DNA from: Bipolaris cookei | Taxonomy: Eukaryota > Ascomycota > Dothideomycetes > Pleosporales > Pleosporaceae | Direction: 5' to 3' | DNA length: 64,000 nt | Assembly: GCA_002286855.1 (NCBI GenBank) | Contig: NRSV01000062.1 | Coordinates: 96,172-160,171 of the forward strand | Shown here: positions 10,529 to 22,404 of the stretch, one piece after another | Position numbering within the stretch: position 1 is the stretch's first letter | Layout of the letters: the number at the start of each line of letters is the position of its first letter | Made by a program: the position numbers and the translations under genes | Notes under the pieces: model-generated | Seen by the model: the letters and a program-made list of their open reading frames with translations, nothing else | Told to the model about the DNA's origin: nothing | The model's database searches: none

Positions 10529-13200
10529 CTCGGGCCCAACGGCTGCTGTAGCAGATTTTCAATGAAATTGCCCGTGCTCCGCACGGGCCTAGTATAGATA
10601 TCACCTCGACAATATCTAATATCACCTCAATGATAGCACGTAGCTCGAAGTACATACATCTGCCACAACAACGTATAATTAAATAAACTTAACAACGCAT
10701 ATTATTTTCACTATGACTAAGGTTAATAAGAGAACGTCTATATATAAAGAAGAGATGGTGGCGTTGCAAAAGCACGCCGAAGCATTACGCCTACTCCATC
10801 GACCTAATATTAAAAGCTATGCAACTACCCACAACTTACCATATCAGCGCCTGCGACGCGCCTATCCTGAACTTCGGAATCGCTGTAATCGCGCTAAGCC
10901 ACCTGATTTGTACTGCCTTACCGAGTCTCAAGATCTCGCTCTTGAGCGGTATCTTGATGCTATCGACAATATTGGCTTTGGTATTCATCATGGACTAGTT
11001 GAGCAGCAGGCAAACTCACTCCTCGAGGATGCTTATACAGGGTTAGATGAAGTTGCGCCTAAGGTTGGCAAGCTTTGGGCACGACGATGGCTCGCAAGGC
11101 ACCCAAAATATAGACGTGTAAAGGCAAAGTCAATTGAGGTACAGCGTAAGCTTGCTCAGGAGCCAGTAGCACTCCTTGACTGGTATACTAGGCTCAAAAA
11201 CCTTATCGAAGAGCGCGGTATCTTGCCTGAAGATATATACAATATGGATGAGACAGGCTGCCGCATTGGTGTTGCAAAAGAGCAGTACTTATACACCAAA
11301 AACGGACGTACGGTCTTTATCCACAACGCCAACAATCGCGAGCTTATTACTCTTGTTGAGTGTATCCGGGCCACTGGTGAGGTTATTCCACCTCTTATTA
11401 TCGTTAAAGCTGCTACTGTGATGGAGCATTGGATCGTGGATCTACCTGATGGGTATCTTGTAGGCATGTCCGATAGTGGTTATAGTAACGACAAACTTGC
11501 GTACGCCTGGATCCAACACTTCAACAAGGTAACAAGCCGTAGTTGCCATGGAGCTTGGCGCTTATTGCTAATAGATGGGCATAAATCTCACTATACAAAG
11601 CAGTTTTGTCAGCTTGCTGAAGACAATAAGATACAGCTCTTTGCCCTCCCACCTCATACAACCCACCTCCTCCAGCCTCTAGATGTGGGTTGCTTTCAAC
11701 CGCTTAAGTGGTATCACGGCAAGACGCTTGAGTACGCCTCTTGTACAGGCTCGCGTGATATCAACAAGGCTGACTTTATGGCTACAATAGAGGAGATCCG
11801 GTGCTTGACGTTTACAAAATCTACAATCTGCTCAGGTTGGCGCCGTACAGGCATAATGCCGTACAATCCTGACATCGTGTTAGCGCATCTTCGCACCCAA
11901 GAAGGTTACTACTCTAGCAATAGTGACCGCTAAGCTACACCACCACTACCGCTTGTACAGCGCGCCGGTACACCTCTTGATATATCGTCGCCGCCTCGGC
12001 TCATCTCATCGCCATTTAGAGCGCCTGTACGACGCTTCCACCGTGTTAAAATCGACCTCGAGACGGCACAGCTGGTGCGGCGGCCTCAACCACAAAGTGC
12101 AACACCGGAAACTGAGAATCCTAAGCCTGGCGATGCTACTTGGCATACACCAAAAACAGTGCGACAGATTGAGCTACAAGAGCCGTTTGTTCGCGCCGTA
12201 ATCCAGCAACACCTCCCTCGTCAGGTCGCGGCTGATGTGATCCGTCACCTTCGTGGCGTCTCAGCTCTTGCGCGCAACGCCGAGGGCTTCAAGCGTGAGC
12301 TGCACAAAACTGAGGCTGCTATCCTTGCCAAGGAGGAGCGAAGGCGTCGTAAGAAGCGGGTTGTAGAGAGCAAAGGTGGCGTAATATACGCCGAAGACGC
12401 GCGGCAGATGGTGCAGCAGCGCCAGGTCAATGACCTTGCTCGTCTTGAGGTGGAAATAGCTACGAAACGACTTCGTGAGGCCACAATTATTTTCAATAAA
12501 TGGAGACGCATCTTCCCCGCTATACGGAACTTTGGTCGTAAATATACTAAGCGTATAGCGGGCGGTATCACAACGCAGCGCGATGTTGCGCGCTGGCAAA
12601 ACACAAACGCTAATAATAATGACTACGACACTAAGGCCTCAATGAAGTGGGAATGGATACTTCAAGATACCAGCTCTAAGTATCGTGAGGGCACTATAAC
12701 AACAGATCGTACGCCAGCTATATGGGTAGCGTATAAAGTTCGTCAACTTGTCGATCCATATACGAAACTCACGAGCCACCATCTCACTGCAGCTTCACCA
12801 TCTACTATGCTGTCACAGAACCCAGAACGCTTTACTCAGTATACTCAAGAAGACTGCGCAGAATCCACTTCTACAGAATCGTGTATTAATATCGATACTA
12901 CTATCAAAAAGGCTTACAAAGCTACAGTGGATGACAAAATTAGTGCAAGCAATAGCGACGACAGCGACGATAGCAGCTACTGCGATAGTCCGATCTCGAT
13001 AATATCTGACTAGGGTGTGCTTTGATAACGTGTCTTTGATTTTTGAAATTGCAAAGATTATATTTTTGTATTTACTTAGCTTAAATGTACGATTAAAATA
13101 TATCGTTATCATTGAGGTGATATTATCGTTGAGGTGATAGGCCCGTGCGGAGCACGGGCAATTTCATTGAAATTCTGCTACAGCAGCCGTTGGGCCCGAG
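10529..13200 (+). mobile_element. Pogo/Fot1-like DNA transposon with 62-bp TIRs
   Basis: Terminal inverted repeats at 10529-10590 and 13139-13200 match at 61 of 62 positions. They begin CTCGGGCCCAACGG and contain a GC-rich hairpin (CCCGTGCTCCGCACGGG). Inside the TIRs, ATCACCTCAA-type sub-repeats occur on both sides. One transposase frame fills the interior. The right end is followed by TA, as expected for this superfamily, but the left end is preceded by TG, so no clean TA duplication remains. Confidence 0.85.
10713..13013 (+). pseudogene. Pogo-type transposase with one internal TAA
   Basis: A single frame of 767 codons runs from ATG 10713 to TAG 13011-13013, broken only by TAA at 11931-11933 (codon 407). 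The first 406 residues contain the helix-turn-helix region, the CENP-B-like region and a full DDD core: YNMDETG, LLIDGHKSH and LQPLDVGCF, all intact. After the stop the same frame continues into a proline-rich linker and a basic helical tail. The upstream half alone holds the whole catalytic core, so a truncated enzyme could in principle be made. CAA-to-TAA is the simplest explanation of the stop. Confidence 0.85.
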
Positions 13201-13430
13201 TATATAAAGGGTACAGAGCTTTGAGTTCTTGTTACACGGGGTTAGGATCTATACTTCTCTTGCCGGGTCTGCACTAAGGCCGATGAGCTTTACGCTAGTG
13301 TTCCGTGAAAATTGTCTGGCGAAGCAGTGGAGTGGTGTGCTTTAGTAGAAGGGAGGCAACAGGTTCGACAACTATTAATCTATTCGATAGACTAACAAGT
13401 AACAATCTTGTTAAGTAAAATAACTAACTA

Positions 13431-13714
13431 GTTAGCAAGTACAATTTGAGTTGACCATAACGAGAGTAATAATGAAATCCGTCCATCCTTATATCCTCAT
13501 TGCTTCCAGTCCTGGCATCTGGCCAAGCCTTTGGCATCTCTGATGTCGTTGGCATCTCCAGACGTCCTGGCATCTCCAGATGTCCTGTCTTGGCAAGATG
13601 CCAAATCACGTGATCCACGCCTCGCGGTGATCATTACCTTCTGACGTGGATGTCCGTAGGCCCTCTGCCTCCCATCCTCCGTCAAGGAGAGAATCCTTCT
13701 TATTACTTGTAACA
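13431..13714 (-). repeat. Dispersed LTR-like repeat, copy B
   Basis: Reverse-orientation member of the family at 5591-5872: on the minus strand it starts TGTTACAAGTAATAAGAAGG and ends CGTTATGGTCAACTCAAATTG. It is about 284 bp long, nearly the length of copy A, and holds several GGCATCTCC-like sub-repeats in its middle. Confidence 0.65.
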
Positions 13715-14656
13715 GCGAGGTTCTAACTAGGGTGAGGGAAGACGGGCGAGGATACAAGACCTGAGGTGGCCTCATAACAGACTGACACGTTCCTGCCCCA
13801 GGCACAAACAAAGATCAGGCGAGAGATTGGACTGCGGTAGTGGCTGGCGGTGCCACTCAATAGCGGCGTTGCTCGGGGAAACGACGATTCAACGGCCACG
13901 CCATCGCGGTAGTCGCATAAGGCCTGTTTCCCACTATGCAGGTCATGGCTCTTGACGTGCCACCCCCTACTACTTTAGTGTATTACCAAAAATATCGGTT
14001 AGCCCTTTTGTTGCATTGCGCGAATTTTAGCCATGCGGTGACGACAGTTATGAACGAGAAGGAGTCTGAGAGGTCCCTTAGGGCTGAGCTGAAATACCAG
14101 TGTAAGCCTTGTCTGCAAACAGGGCTGAAGAAGCAAACTGTAGCGTTTTCAATAGCTACAGGCTTCACAAATAAATTCGTCCTTCACTTATCTCTATAGT
14201 ATGAATGCATTCATCCCTAGAGTGATGTAACAGTCTTACCAGCTTGAAAGCATCATGCAGGTGATCGAGTCAGCGTTGCTTCAAGTTGAGCAGGAGAGAC
14301 GTCCATGTGCTACTGGGCTCACCAATCAGAGCTGTCCAGAGCATACGTAACCAACCACGTTGTCGACCAATTAGTGCCCTGACCAACCAAACCAGCGACA
14401 CTCCACCAACAATATCCCACCTGGACCTGCGACTCACAGGACCCACTGCTACGTAAAGCACAATCTTCTTATCTTCTCTTTGCCTCCTTCACCCACAAAA
14501 CACCCTTCCTCAGCCAAGCCCAGTCACCACAAACTATGCACCACACTCTTCGCAAGCGTACTCAACTAGCGCCGCAGGTTCACGAGTGTCCTTCAGCCAT
14601 GGCGCTGTTAAGGGCAAACATGAGATCTAACTACGTCAGTCTTGATTTCTGATTCA
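13715..14656. other. Intergenic with a promoter-like stretch
   Basis: Holds CCAAT-type sites near 14320-14395 followed by a pyrimidine-rich tract near 14466-14510, as seen upstream of fungal genes. An ATG at 14537 could open a short first exon for the gene at 14657, but the splice phase is not settled. Confidence 0.35.
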
Positions 14657-15239
14657 GAGCGTATCAAGGCAAGCGCCCTCTATGGTTTGGATGAGAATAG
14701 CACAGAACCTATTCTTGTCTACAAGTTCCGCTCGGGCGCCAAAGGTCCCGAGGTAAAGACGGAACGCGACCTCTACGCCGAACTTAACAATGATATGTAG
14801 GCCGAAAAAGGTAAGTATATACCTAACCCCCGTTAAGCATCCACAGCGAGCCTCCACAGCGAGCCTCCACAGCGAGCCTAACACCACCAACCTAGATCCT
14901 TCACTGCCCTTTCTTCACGTCACCAAGAAACATATCCCTCGTCGCGACAGTCACATCGAAATTCTTAACGAAGACCTCCTGCCCCCATCAGTACGCAAAC
15001 GGTGCTCCCACGCGGCTATCAAGGCATCCTTTGTTGACGTTAAACTTCCTCTGCTCGCCGGATTGAAGTACAAGCTCACAGGCGCCTACGAATACCTGTT
15101 CATTGTCTCGCGCACTCATTTTCGCTGGCCAGAAACCAGTATAAATAATCATCCCGAGTCCAGCCAGTACAGCAGTCAGGTGTCTACGAGCTCCGATGAG
15201 GTGCAGCGTCATTGGGGTGCCTCGACACCATATACATGA
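14657..15239 (+). CDS. Unknown protein, 5' exon unresolved; splice acceptor in a 13-bp triplet repeat
   Basis: One frame from 14657 runs to a GT donor at 14797, and a second frame runs from 14873 to TGA 15237-15239. Intron 14797-14872 has a CTAAC branch site. Three CACAG acceptors occur 13 bp apart (ending 14846, 14859 and 14872) because CGAGCCTCCACAG is tandemly repeated. Only the third keeps the frame open, giving AELNNDIEPNTTNLDPSLPF across the junction. The product has no domain I recognise. The start exon is not certain: an ATG at 14537 spliced at GTACTC 14559 would fit the phase. It could also be a gene remnant. Confidence 0.35.
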
Positions 15240-17223
15240 CATAGCCCGCATCCCCCTTTTTTTGCTTCGTATATTTTAATTGTAACTTCTTCGAAAGCAC
15301 CACGGTACCAAAAGAAGTCTTCGATATGCCTGTTATACATGGCTGTTCTAGAAGTAGTAAGGTTCAATAAATGTTCTTCAATAAATGTTCTCCATCATGG
15401 TTGAAAACTGTAACAACAACGACAAAAGACAGGATGGTTCTTGCGTAGAAGCAGTAGACCCGGACAGACAATGGGCAGAGAGTGAACAAACAGCTAGCGT
15501 TTCAGCAGCGAATTCTTCCCAGTTCAAACCAGAACATGGCTCGAGAATATGGAACCGCGGAAAACAAATGAAGGCCAGGGCTAGACGTATGAACAAGACG
15601 ATGATGGCATGCAGCAGCTAGCAACTAACTCCTATTTTATAGTATGACCAAGTTCGTTGCAGCCCTCGCACATCTTCGATTCCTGCCTGTAACGGCGAAG
15701 CTGACCAAGAACAACCTCTTCTCTACAAGCCTTGGCCAGCGACAACATGGCTATCTTCTCGGCCATGGTCCGTTTCAGGACTAAGGTGTACCCCGGCAGT
15801 CTATTTGGCTATTTTCAAGTGGTTCTTCGCCATGAGGTCGGAAAGAAGAAGTTAATTGGGCTAGCACTTGTACTAGTGAATAAAGAGAATAGGCATACGA
15901 CACAGTAACTTACAGGAAGCTAACAACAAGCCTTTAGAGATAAAACTGAGAAGAAGATTCCCAAAACATTTGAGAGCAATAGCACGCGAGTTGGGAAGTA
16001 TGAGGATAAAAAGGTATGTGCCGTGTGTGCGAGGTACGAGGGGGAGAGAGTTGTAAAAAGATCATTCACCAGATTCCAACTGTCTGCGCTTACAAGAGCT
16101 TATTTTATATATCGTCACTTTGGCCACATTATAATCCAGCATTGTATGCTTATCTTCTAATCAGATGCTTTATTGCTTTTTTCTTTGTTTAATAACTGGC
16201 TCACCCGCGGCGATAAGTCATCATTGAACATGTCTTAGAATAACGGCAGGCCGCCCCTCAGCCCACTAAAACCCCTAACAAAGAAGAGTTGAGAAGAAGG
16301 CATGTGTACAAGTAGAGATTCGAAGATGAGGCCTTAAGCTTGGGGCGATTAAGTGCAGGACTTCTAGGGTCTCCAGGTCCCCGTCGCGAATCCAAAAAGT
16401 TGTACCGATCCAATCAGAACAACAACACCTTCTCCAATAGAGTTCTACATATTAGGCGGCTAATAATGAACGAAGAGAAATCCGGAATTGTCAAACCGTG
16501 CTCTCGTAACAACGACCTCCGCATTTAAGAAATGTCGACGATAATACCGTAGTAGAAATAAATGCAAATCAGATAGAACTATTATAGAAAAGAAAATAAC
16601 TAAGGTTAATAAAAGAGATACGATAAGGATACGTAAGGTTGTTAGATTGGTCCATGGTTATTAAACTATTGCATAGTAGATATGATAGTTTTAACGTGAA
16701 TATATAAGTGATGGTTATAGAAGATTCTCTAGTATACATTTTAATTACAGATCGTAAAAAGAAGTCTTAGTATTTCAGTAGAGTGGAAAAGAAGTAATTT
16801 TCGAAATAGAAGAGTAATAGAAACTTTATTCTATAATAGAACAATAATATAGTATTGTACAGAAAACTAGTAATAATAGGTGTAAGGGGCGCAACCCCGT
16901 GGGGTAGTCGTAAGCTCGGAAGCACGAACGGACAGGCCTAGGTAACAAGAGATTATTTTCGATAGAGAGCTAAGCTTCTCGGCTAGGTAGCTATCTATAT
17001 ACAATGCTGGTTGCTGGAGTAACTATTAGGCGGGGTAGGTAGAGTAAACGAAGTCGTAGGCGAGTATGGGAGACCAAGGGTGTTCAGCCTATTATAATAG
17101 GGATAACTAGGCTAGTAAATAGGTACTATCTACTATTAGGTAGAGTAGGGTTAGGTTAGATTAGAGTCTAACTCTATCCGTGCGACCTAAATCTACTCTA
17201 CTGTACCCTATAGTAGAGGGTAT
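15240..17223. other. Gene-poor, increasingly AT-rich region
   Basis: From about 16.5 kb the base composition becomes strongly AT-biased. A GC-rich island at 16889-16950 (GGGGCGCAACCCCGTGGGG) looks like a retroelement end. No coding gene is supported. Confidence 0.5.
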
Positions 17224-17560
17224 TGTTACGAACCTGAAAGGAGGAGGCACGGCGGTTAAGTTAAGAAACGTCGACGGCCAGTCAACATACCCATATGTAA
17301 CGCGGGGCTAGGTCACGTGACCTCCTCGGCGCGGCATGCACGAGGAATAGGCCTTGGCACGCTCCTCGTACATAAGCCACCGAGGGATGCTCCTCGTACA
17401 TAAGCCACCGAGGAAGGCTCGGGCTCCTCTGACCGAGGACTACGAGCACCACTAGTATATAGTATAGGCAATGAGCCCTTATGGTTCATTGTGTTCAACT
17501 TAAGTTACGAGTACAAGTACTACAATACAATTAGTTACTTGCAGAACCACTGTCCATTCC
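17224..17560 (+). repeat. Degenerate LTR-like sequence with a 28-bp tandem duplication
   Basis: Starts TGTTACGAACCTG, contains a palindromic GGTCACGTGACC box, a TATA-like stretch near 17455 and a TTGTGTTCAACTTAAG end region reminiscent of fungal LTRs. Within it, 17361-17388 is repeated at 17389-17414 (CTCCTCGTACATAAGCC core). Ends are approximate. Confidence 0.4.
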
Positions 17561-18407
17561 ACCCTGTTGCTTCATCCGCGAAAACCAACCTCAGAGTCTT
17601 GACACCAGAAGTCTTATATTACTTCCACTCAAGATCCACTCTTAACAGGTATAAACCTATGTTAATAAGCTGTAATAAAAGTATTTAATTAAATATTAAC
17701 CAACTCTATACCTACCTCTACCTATATATTAGTAACCCAACCTCTACTCTACCTAGGTCTTAGCAACGAGATATCTGTGTATAAGAAGTTTTATACAGAA
17801 TATTAAACAATATACTAGTTAAAACGTCTATAATACTACTAAAAAGAAAGTTTTAAGAAGTATATTTGCTATTAAAACTATCAACTATAACATTGATGAA
17901 TTATGATAGATAGTAGCTATTTTTATTTATAAGAACACTAAAATACATATTTTAGTATTCAAGATTGCTAAGTAAACTAGAAAGATACGTAAAGAGTATA
18001 GAGATAGTAGAAAGATATAATTACACAACTCTTAAACAGCTACTCTATTAATAGAGGAAAGACACTATCTTAAAAATAGTATAAATAGAATAGATTTGTA
18101 GACGAATATACAAAAGGTATAGAGATAGAGTATGTTACAGCGACGTACACGTAGTATTTTAACTTATTTAAATTTTGGTATCATACTACTATCAGGTATA
18201 TAGACGCCAGACGAGTATAAATATAATTAACATTAGTTAGTATAATAAAAGGTTTGTTATTCAAAGGTAGACGTTATAGAGCTTAAAATTTTATTAGTAG
18301 TAATCATTCTATATGTACTAGTTATAGATTATATACTATAATAAAGAATTTATAATATCTCGTTTAATACCTTTTAATTTATAACTAAAACTTTATTATA
18401 TATAACG
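17561..18407. other. AT-rich block, no genes
   Basis: Very AT-rich with stops in all frames. Composition is consistent with heavily RIP-mutated repeat DNA. Confidence 0.55.
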
Positions 18408-18409
18408 TA

Positions 18410-20254
18410 GTTTACAAGCGAGTGACGCGTACAAGCGAGTGACGCACCCCACCAACTTTACGCACCTCTAAAGCCATATAACTCAACAACGCAATAGTAT
18501 AATATATAGAAAGTAGTAAAGCAGGTTAATTACTAGCTAGAGTATCTTTCTTACATGTACGTGAGTTATGGCCAGTCTCTCTACACCTACTACAGCGCGC
18601 CAGAGCCTGGCGGCTGACACCTAATCGCTCTCCACCCTGACGCTCCTCATAGGCAATCTGCTCATCAGCCTCACGTTGAGCAAGTATATCCTCGCCAGCT
18701 CCCTTTGTAAGGACTCCACGCCTCTGTATCCGCTTTTTCTTACACTTTCGACGCTCTGATATTGCTGTATTAGCTCTCTCAAGACTAGCAATTCGATCGC
18801 GCATTAGCTCAGCTGAGAGCATCATTATCTCTGCCCCTTTCTCAAGCTGGCTAATTGCTGCAATAATTGAAGCTAGTGATGAGTCTTAATGCCGCTGAAC
18901 GCGATCACGTATCAACGTCGATTGAGCTTCAAGCTCGCGTGTGTTGCTAGGCGTACGAGCCTGCTAGAGAGACTCTGCTAGAACGGCTGGTGGAGTAGGT
19001 GTACGCAGCTTCACGTCAAGCTTTAATAGAACAGCGTCTGGCTGGAGAGGCACAAGGCCTGCGCCACGGAAGGCAGAGCAGATATTAGCTGAGGTAAACG
19101 ATTGATCAAAGGCTGCCTTAAATGCTAGTAGAAACTCGAGCTTAGTGATGTGGTTGATGTGGTTGCGTATTAGGCTCTCCACCTCACGGCTATACGCGCG
19201 CTTCAATGGCGAGAAACAGCTAACGTCAAGAGGCTAGAGCAGGTGAGACGAGTGTGGTGGCATATAGAGCGTATAGATATCGTTCTCCTTGCAGAGCTCT
19301 TAGAACTCAAGTGACTGGTGGCTCTCATGGCCGTCAAGGATAAGTAGCCGGCGTGCCCCAACAACCTTGCCATCTGTGTGCTTAATAAAGTGCTTTAGCC
19401 ACTCAACTCCTAGCTCATTAGTCGTCCAGCCGTTATCGCTGACTGCGATCGCCCAGTCGCGTGGGATCTCTACCTCCTCATACCAGGCAGATAGGTGATG
19501 CTTGCCAGTAAAGATTAGAAACGGTGGGATAGACTAGCTAGCTGCGTTAATCCCAGCGATGAACGTCACCCACTCGCGACCACCTAGCTGGATAGCCTTT
19601 GGTCGAGTTCTTCTCTCTAACGCTGTAACGACAAGCTGAGTGGTAATTTTGCCCATTAAGAAGCCAGCTTCGTCAAAGTTGTAGACGTCCTCGTCACAGA
19701 TGCCGTACTTGGCCTTTGTCTATTCTATAAGCTCAAACCAGCTCTTAATTAAGACTAGATCTTCGCATAGAGCTCTCTGCCTATCATACGCTCGATTAAA
19801 ACGCGTCGTAAGACTGTCTGTACGCTTAACGAAGTTGCGCAGCTAGTGGACGCCAACCTGGCCAGCGCCACGCGTAGCCAGGAGTCTATTAGCCATATCG
19901 CGCACAGCTGTATAGGTAGGCGAAAATCTACGTAGATCTAGATTGAGTATATGCTCGGCTATCACCTCCTCTTCTAGCTTGGTAAGCTTCTTTAAGTTGG
20001 GCTGGCAATTACGTCGGGCAGACATGCCAGCGCGTCGGCGGCGGAGCGTCGCTTCAGACACGTTATAGACTATAGCAGCAGAGCGATTGCTTTGAATTTA
20101 TTTAGTATTAATAGACGAGATAGCAAGCTAAATATCTGCTTCTTTTGAATGTGATTGAGTAATCTGGTGTCGAGCCATTGTATATAAAGAGATGAGAGGT
20201 GCGCAAAGTTGGTGGGGTGCGTCACTCGCTTGTACGCGTCACTCGCTTGTAAAC
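18410..20254 (-). mobile_element. Pogo-type DNA transposon with a TA target duplication
   Basis: TIRs of about 60 bp start GTTTACAAGCGAGTGACGCG at both ends and run through CACCCCACCAACTTT. Each TIR contains the motif ACAAGCGAGTGACGC twice in tandem. The element is flanked by TA at 18408-18409 and 20255-20256. One transposase frame spans most of the interior. The element sits in AT-rich DNA but keeps a near-normal base composition itself. Confidence 0.92.
18526..20178 (-). pseudogene. Pogo transposase with nine in-frame stops and a C-terminal zinc knuckle
   Basis: A 551-codon frame from ATG 20178 to TAA 18526 has no frameshift but nine internal stops (codons 17, 27, 112, 153, 215, 293, 315, 405, 431): six TAG and three TAA. 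Several are plainly glutamine in context, such as HLL*PLDV for HLLQPLDV. The catalytic triad is otherwise visible (NFDEAGF, LILDGHESH, PLDVSCF). The C-terminus carries a CCHC knuckle, CSRCRETGHNSRTC, with C-x2-C-x4-H-x4-C spacing. The mutation pattern is that of CpA-to-TpA change on the coding strand, as RIP would produce. Confidence 0.9.
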
Positions 20255-20256
20255 TA

Positions 20257-21387
20257 CGTTAGACTATTAAGAAACTCAACTTTGTATTAGTATAAAATAG
20301 AAGAAGTTTGTAAGAGCTGGATAGATTATAAAGTAGTAAGAAATACACCTAGTAACTATAGTTATGTATATATATATATATATATATTATACACAGTGTA
20401 AAGAATGTTTAAAGTAGAGTTTAGATATCGATAGAAAACTAGAGATAAAATACTCGAGATTAAAATAAGTATAATATATCTATATTTAAGAATGTTAAAA
20501 TATTATACATTGAATCATGTTTGGGAGTAGTTGTATCGGCGCAGGCAAGACTACTCGGATCAGTATCGGCAGTAGTGTCACTCAGAGGCATATAGGAGTG
20601 CGTGGGACATCAAACGAGCCTTGATTCGAATAGACACCTATAGGCCTTGTACGAAAGGATATCAAAAGTCTAAAGAGCTAGCTACAGGAAGTGTCTCAAT
20701 ATATACCTATCGTAGTCGGGTCTGAATCGGATCCGATCAGGAACAGACAGCTGACGAAGGGGCGGCCGATACTTACTCCGATCCGGCTCTAAGATTGGCT
20801 CAGTGATTGATGAAGCTGTAACATCGTTACAGTAGTAAGACATATACTATCTTTAATTTAATAGATAAGAAAAAATAACTATGACTTAGAAATCTAATTA
20901 AGTATTATGAATGATATATTCATAAATAAGATACTAATGTTATTAAGATGGACTAAAAAAAACTATAAGATAGCTTTTAGAAAATAGTTAAGAATGAAGA
21001 GAAAGTAGAATATATACTAGAATATATATTTCTAGAACTTATAGTAAATAAATAGACGAGATATAGTTATATTAAACAGAGTCTACTTAGAGAACGAAAA
21101 CTAGATGAAAAGAGATATAAATAGTGGGAAAATGTTAATTTAGTATTGTATATCATCTTCTGTAAGTAAGCTAAGAACTTCAAAACTTATAATCATAATC
21201 TCTAGGCTTTAATAGAATAGGTTAAAAGATTCTAATACAAGTAGGTAGTATAGCTATAGTTATACATATATAAATATAACTAAACTAGTTATCTTATATC
21301 TTCTAATATAACTAGTCTCATCGACTATAATATATATTAAAATAGTAAGATATTAAGTAAATTAGTTATACTATAATATTATGGAGT
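20257..21387. other. AT-rich block with TA microsatellite
   Basis: AT-rich, gene-free. A short (TA)n run lies near 20367-20390. A less AT-rich island at about 20520-20810 has no coding frame. Confidence 0.5.
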
Positions 21388-21485
21388 TATTAGGATCGAT
21401 AGATTTTAGTATATAGAGGACCTTAATTGATCTATATATATCTATATACATAGATTATAAAGTTAGATATATAGTAGTTATAACT
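21388..21485 (+). repeat. 98-bp direct repeat, copy 1
   Basis: Identical over 98 bp to 21793-21890 (starts TATTAGGATCGATAG, ends GTAGTTATAACT). The two copies bracket 307 bp of less AT-rich DNA without a gene. Confidence 0.9.
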
Positions 21486-21792
21486 CTATAATTGTGAGAG
21501 AAGTCTAACTTATAGACTTTTGCATATTAATGGCCGTATGGGATTAATTTGAATAGCCGTCATGACTCAACATTACATTGCACAATCGTTATCGATGAAA
21601 CGACTGTCATGAATGCTGATAAGTTAACCTGCGGATAATATTTCTGGAACTAACTTATTGCATATGAGGACATGGTCCTCGGTAATCTCCGCCTTACCGT
21701 TGATCGGCGTATCATGTCAGTCCAATTTGCAATAGTCTAGTTAAATTGAATTTACTCCAAGTATTCACTGGCGTTGTGTAGATCACTTTGTG

Positions 21793-21890
21793 TATTAGGA
21801 TCGATAGATTTTAGTATATAGAGGACCTTAATTGATCTATATATATCTATATACATAGATTATAAAGTTAGATATATAGTAGTTATAACT
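21793..21890 (+). repeat. 98-bp direct repeat, copy 2
   Basis: Second copy of the repeat at 21388-21485. The AT-rich block ends exactly here; normal base composition resumes at 21891 and leads into the recombinase gene. Confidence 0.9.
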
Positions 21891-22404
21891 ATCTTAAACA
21901 ATCCAACGGCAATTTCGCTGCTAATTTCGGTAGCTTGCAACGCCGTTTAGGGATGCTAACTTGCCACAAAACCCCCCTAATTGTGCGGGCAGTGGCCCGA
22001 GTGGAAACCTTTCCGGCTTCCCTATCTTAGCTAGCGTAGACGTCGAATAAGTGTAAAGGCTAATTTACTTTCTCGTTAGGAATGCTGCAGCATGCTTGCG
22101 ACCTGACTCATTCTTTCGAACACTTTAAGTGAATGCTAACCAAATCTAAGATTGTTCTGCTGACGGAGTATTAAAGACCCTCTCCCCGCAGTCTACAGCA
22201 ACAGAAACCAGGCCTTGTTTTCCTTTTTTTATCTCCTTTGCAGCCTGCATTCTTCTTCAAACTCAAATTCTCGTCGTGTCTCTCTTTTCCCCTTCACACC
22301 TAGCCTCAGACACCCAACTACAGGCGTATGCTCTCCCTCTACTAGCTCTGCGTACACTTGCTTTACCTTTCTCTCACACTTCTTTTTTGCATATATTGCT
22401 CGAT
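21891..22404. other. Upstream region of the recombinase gene
   Basis: Begins at the composition switch. It carries a CT-rich tract and TTTGCATATA near 22380-22395 before the ATG. If the recombinase is a Starship captain, the element's 5' end should lie in or just left of this segment; no terminal motif could be proven. Confidence 0.4.

Noticed and set aside
15385..15621. 78-codon ATG frame
   Set aside because: No motif, no splice partner and hydrophilic random-looking composition.
18526..20178. Reading TAG/TAA as glutamine (variant code or programmed readthrough)
   Set aside because: Nearby intact genes end in TAG and TAA normally, and the pattern fits C-to-T mutation.
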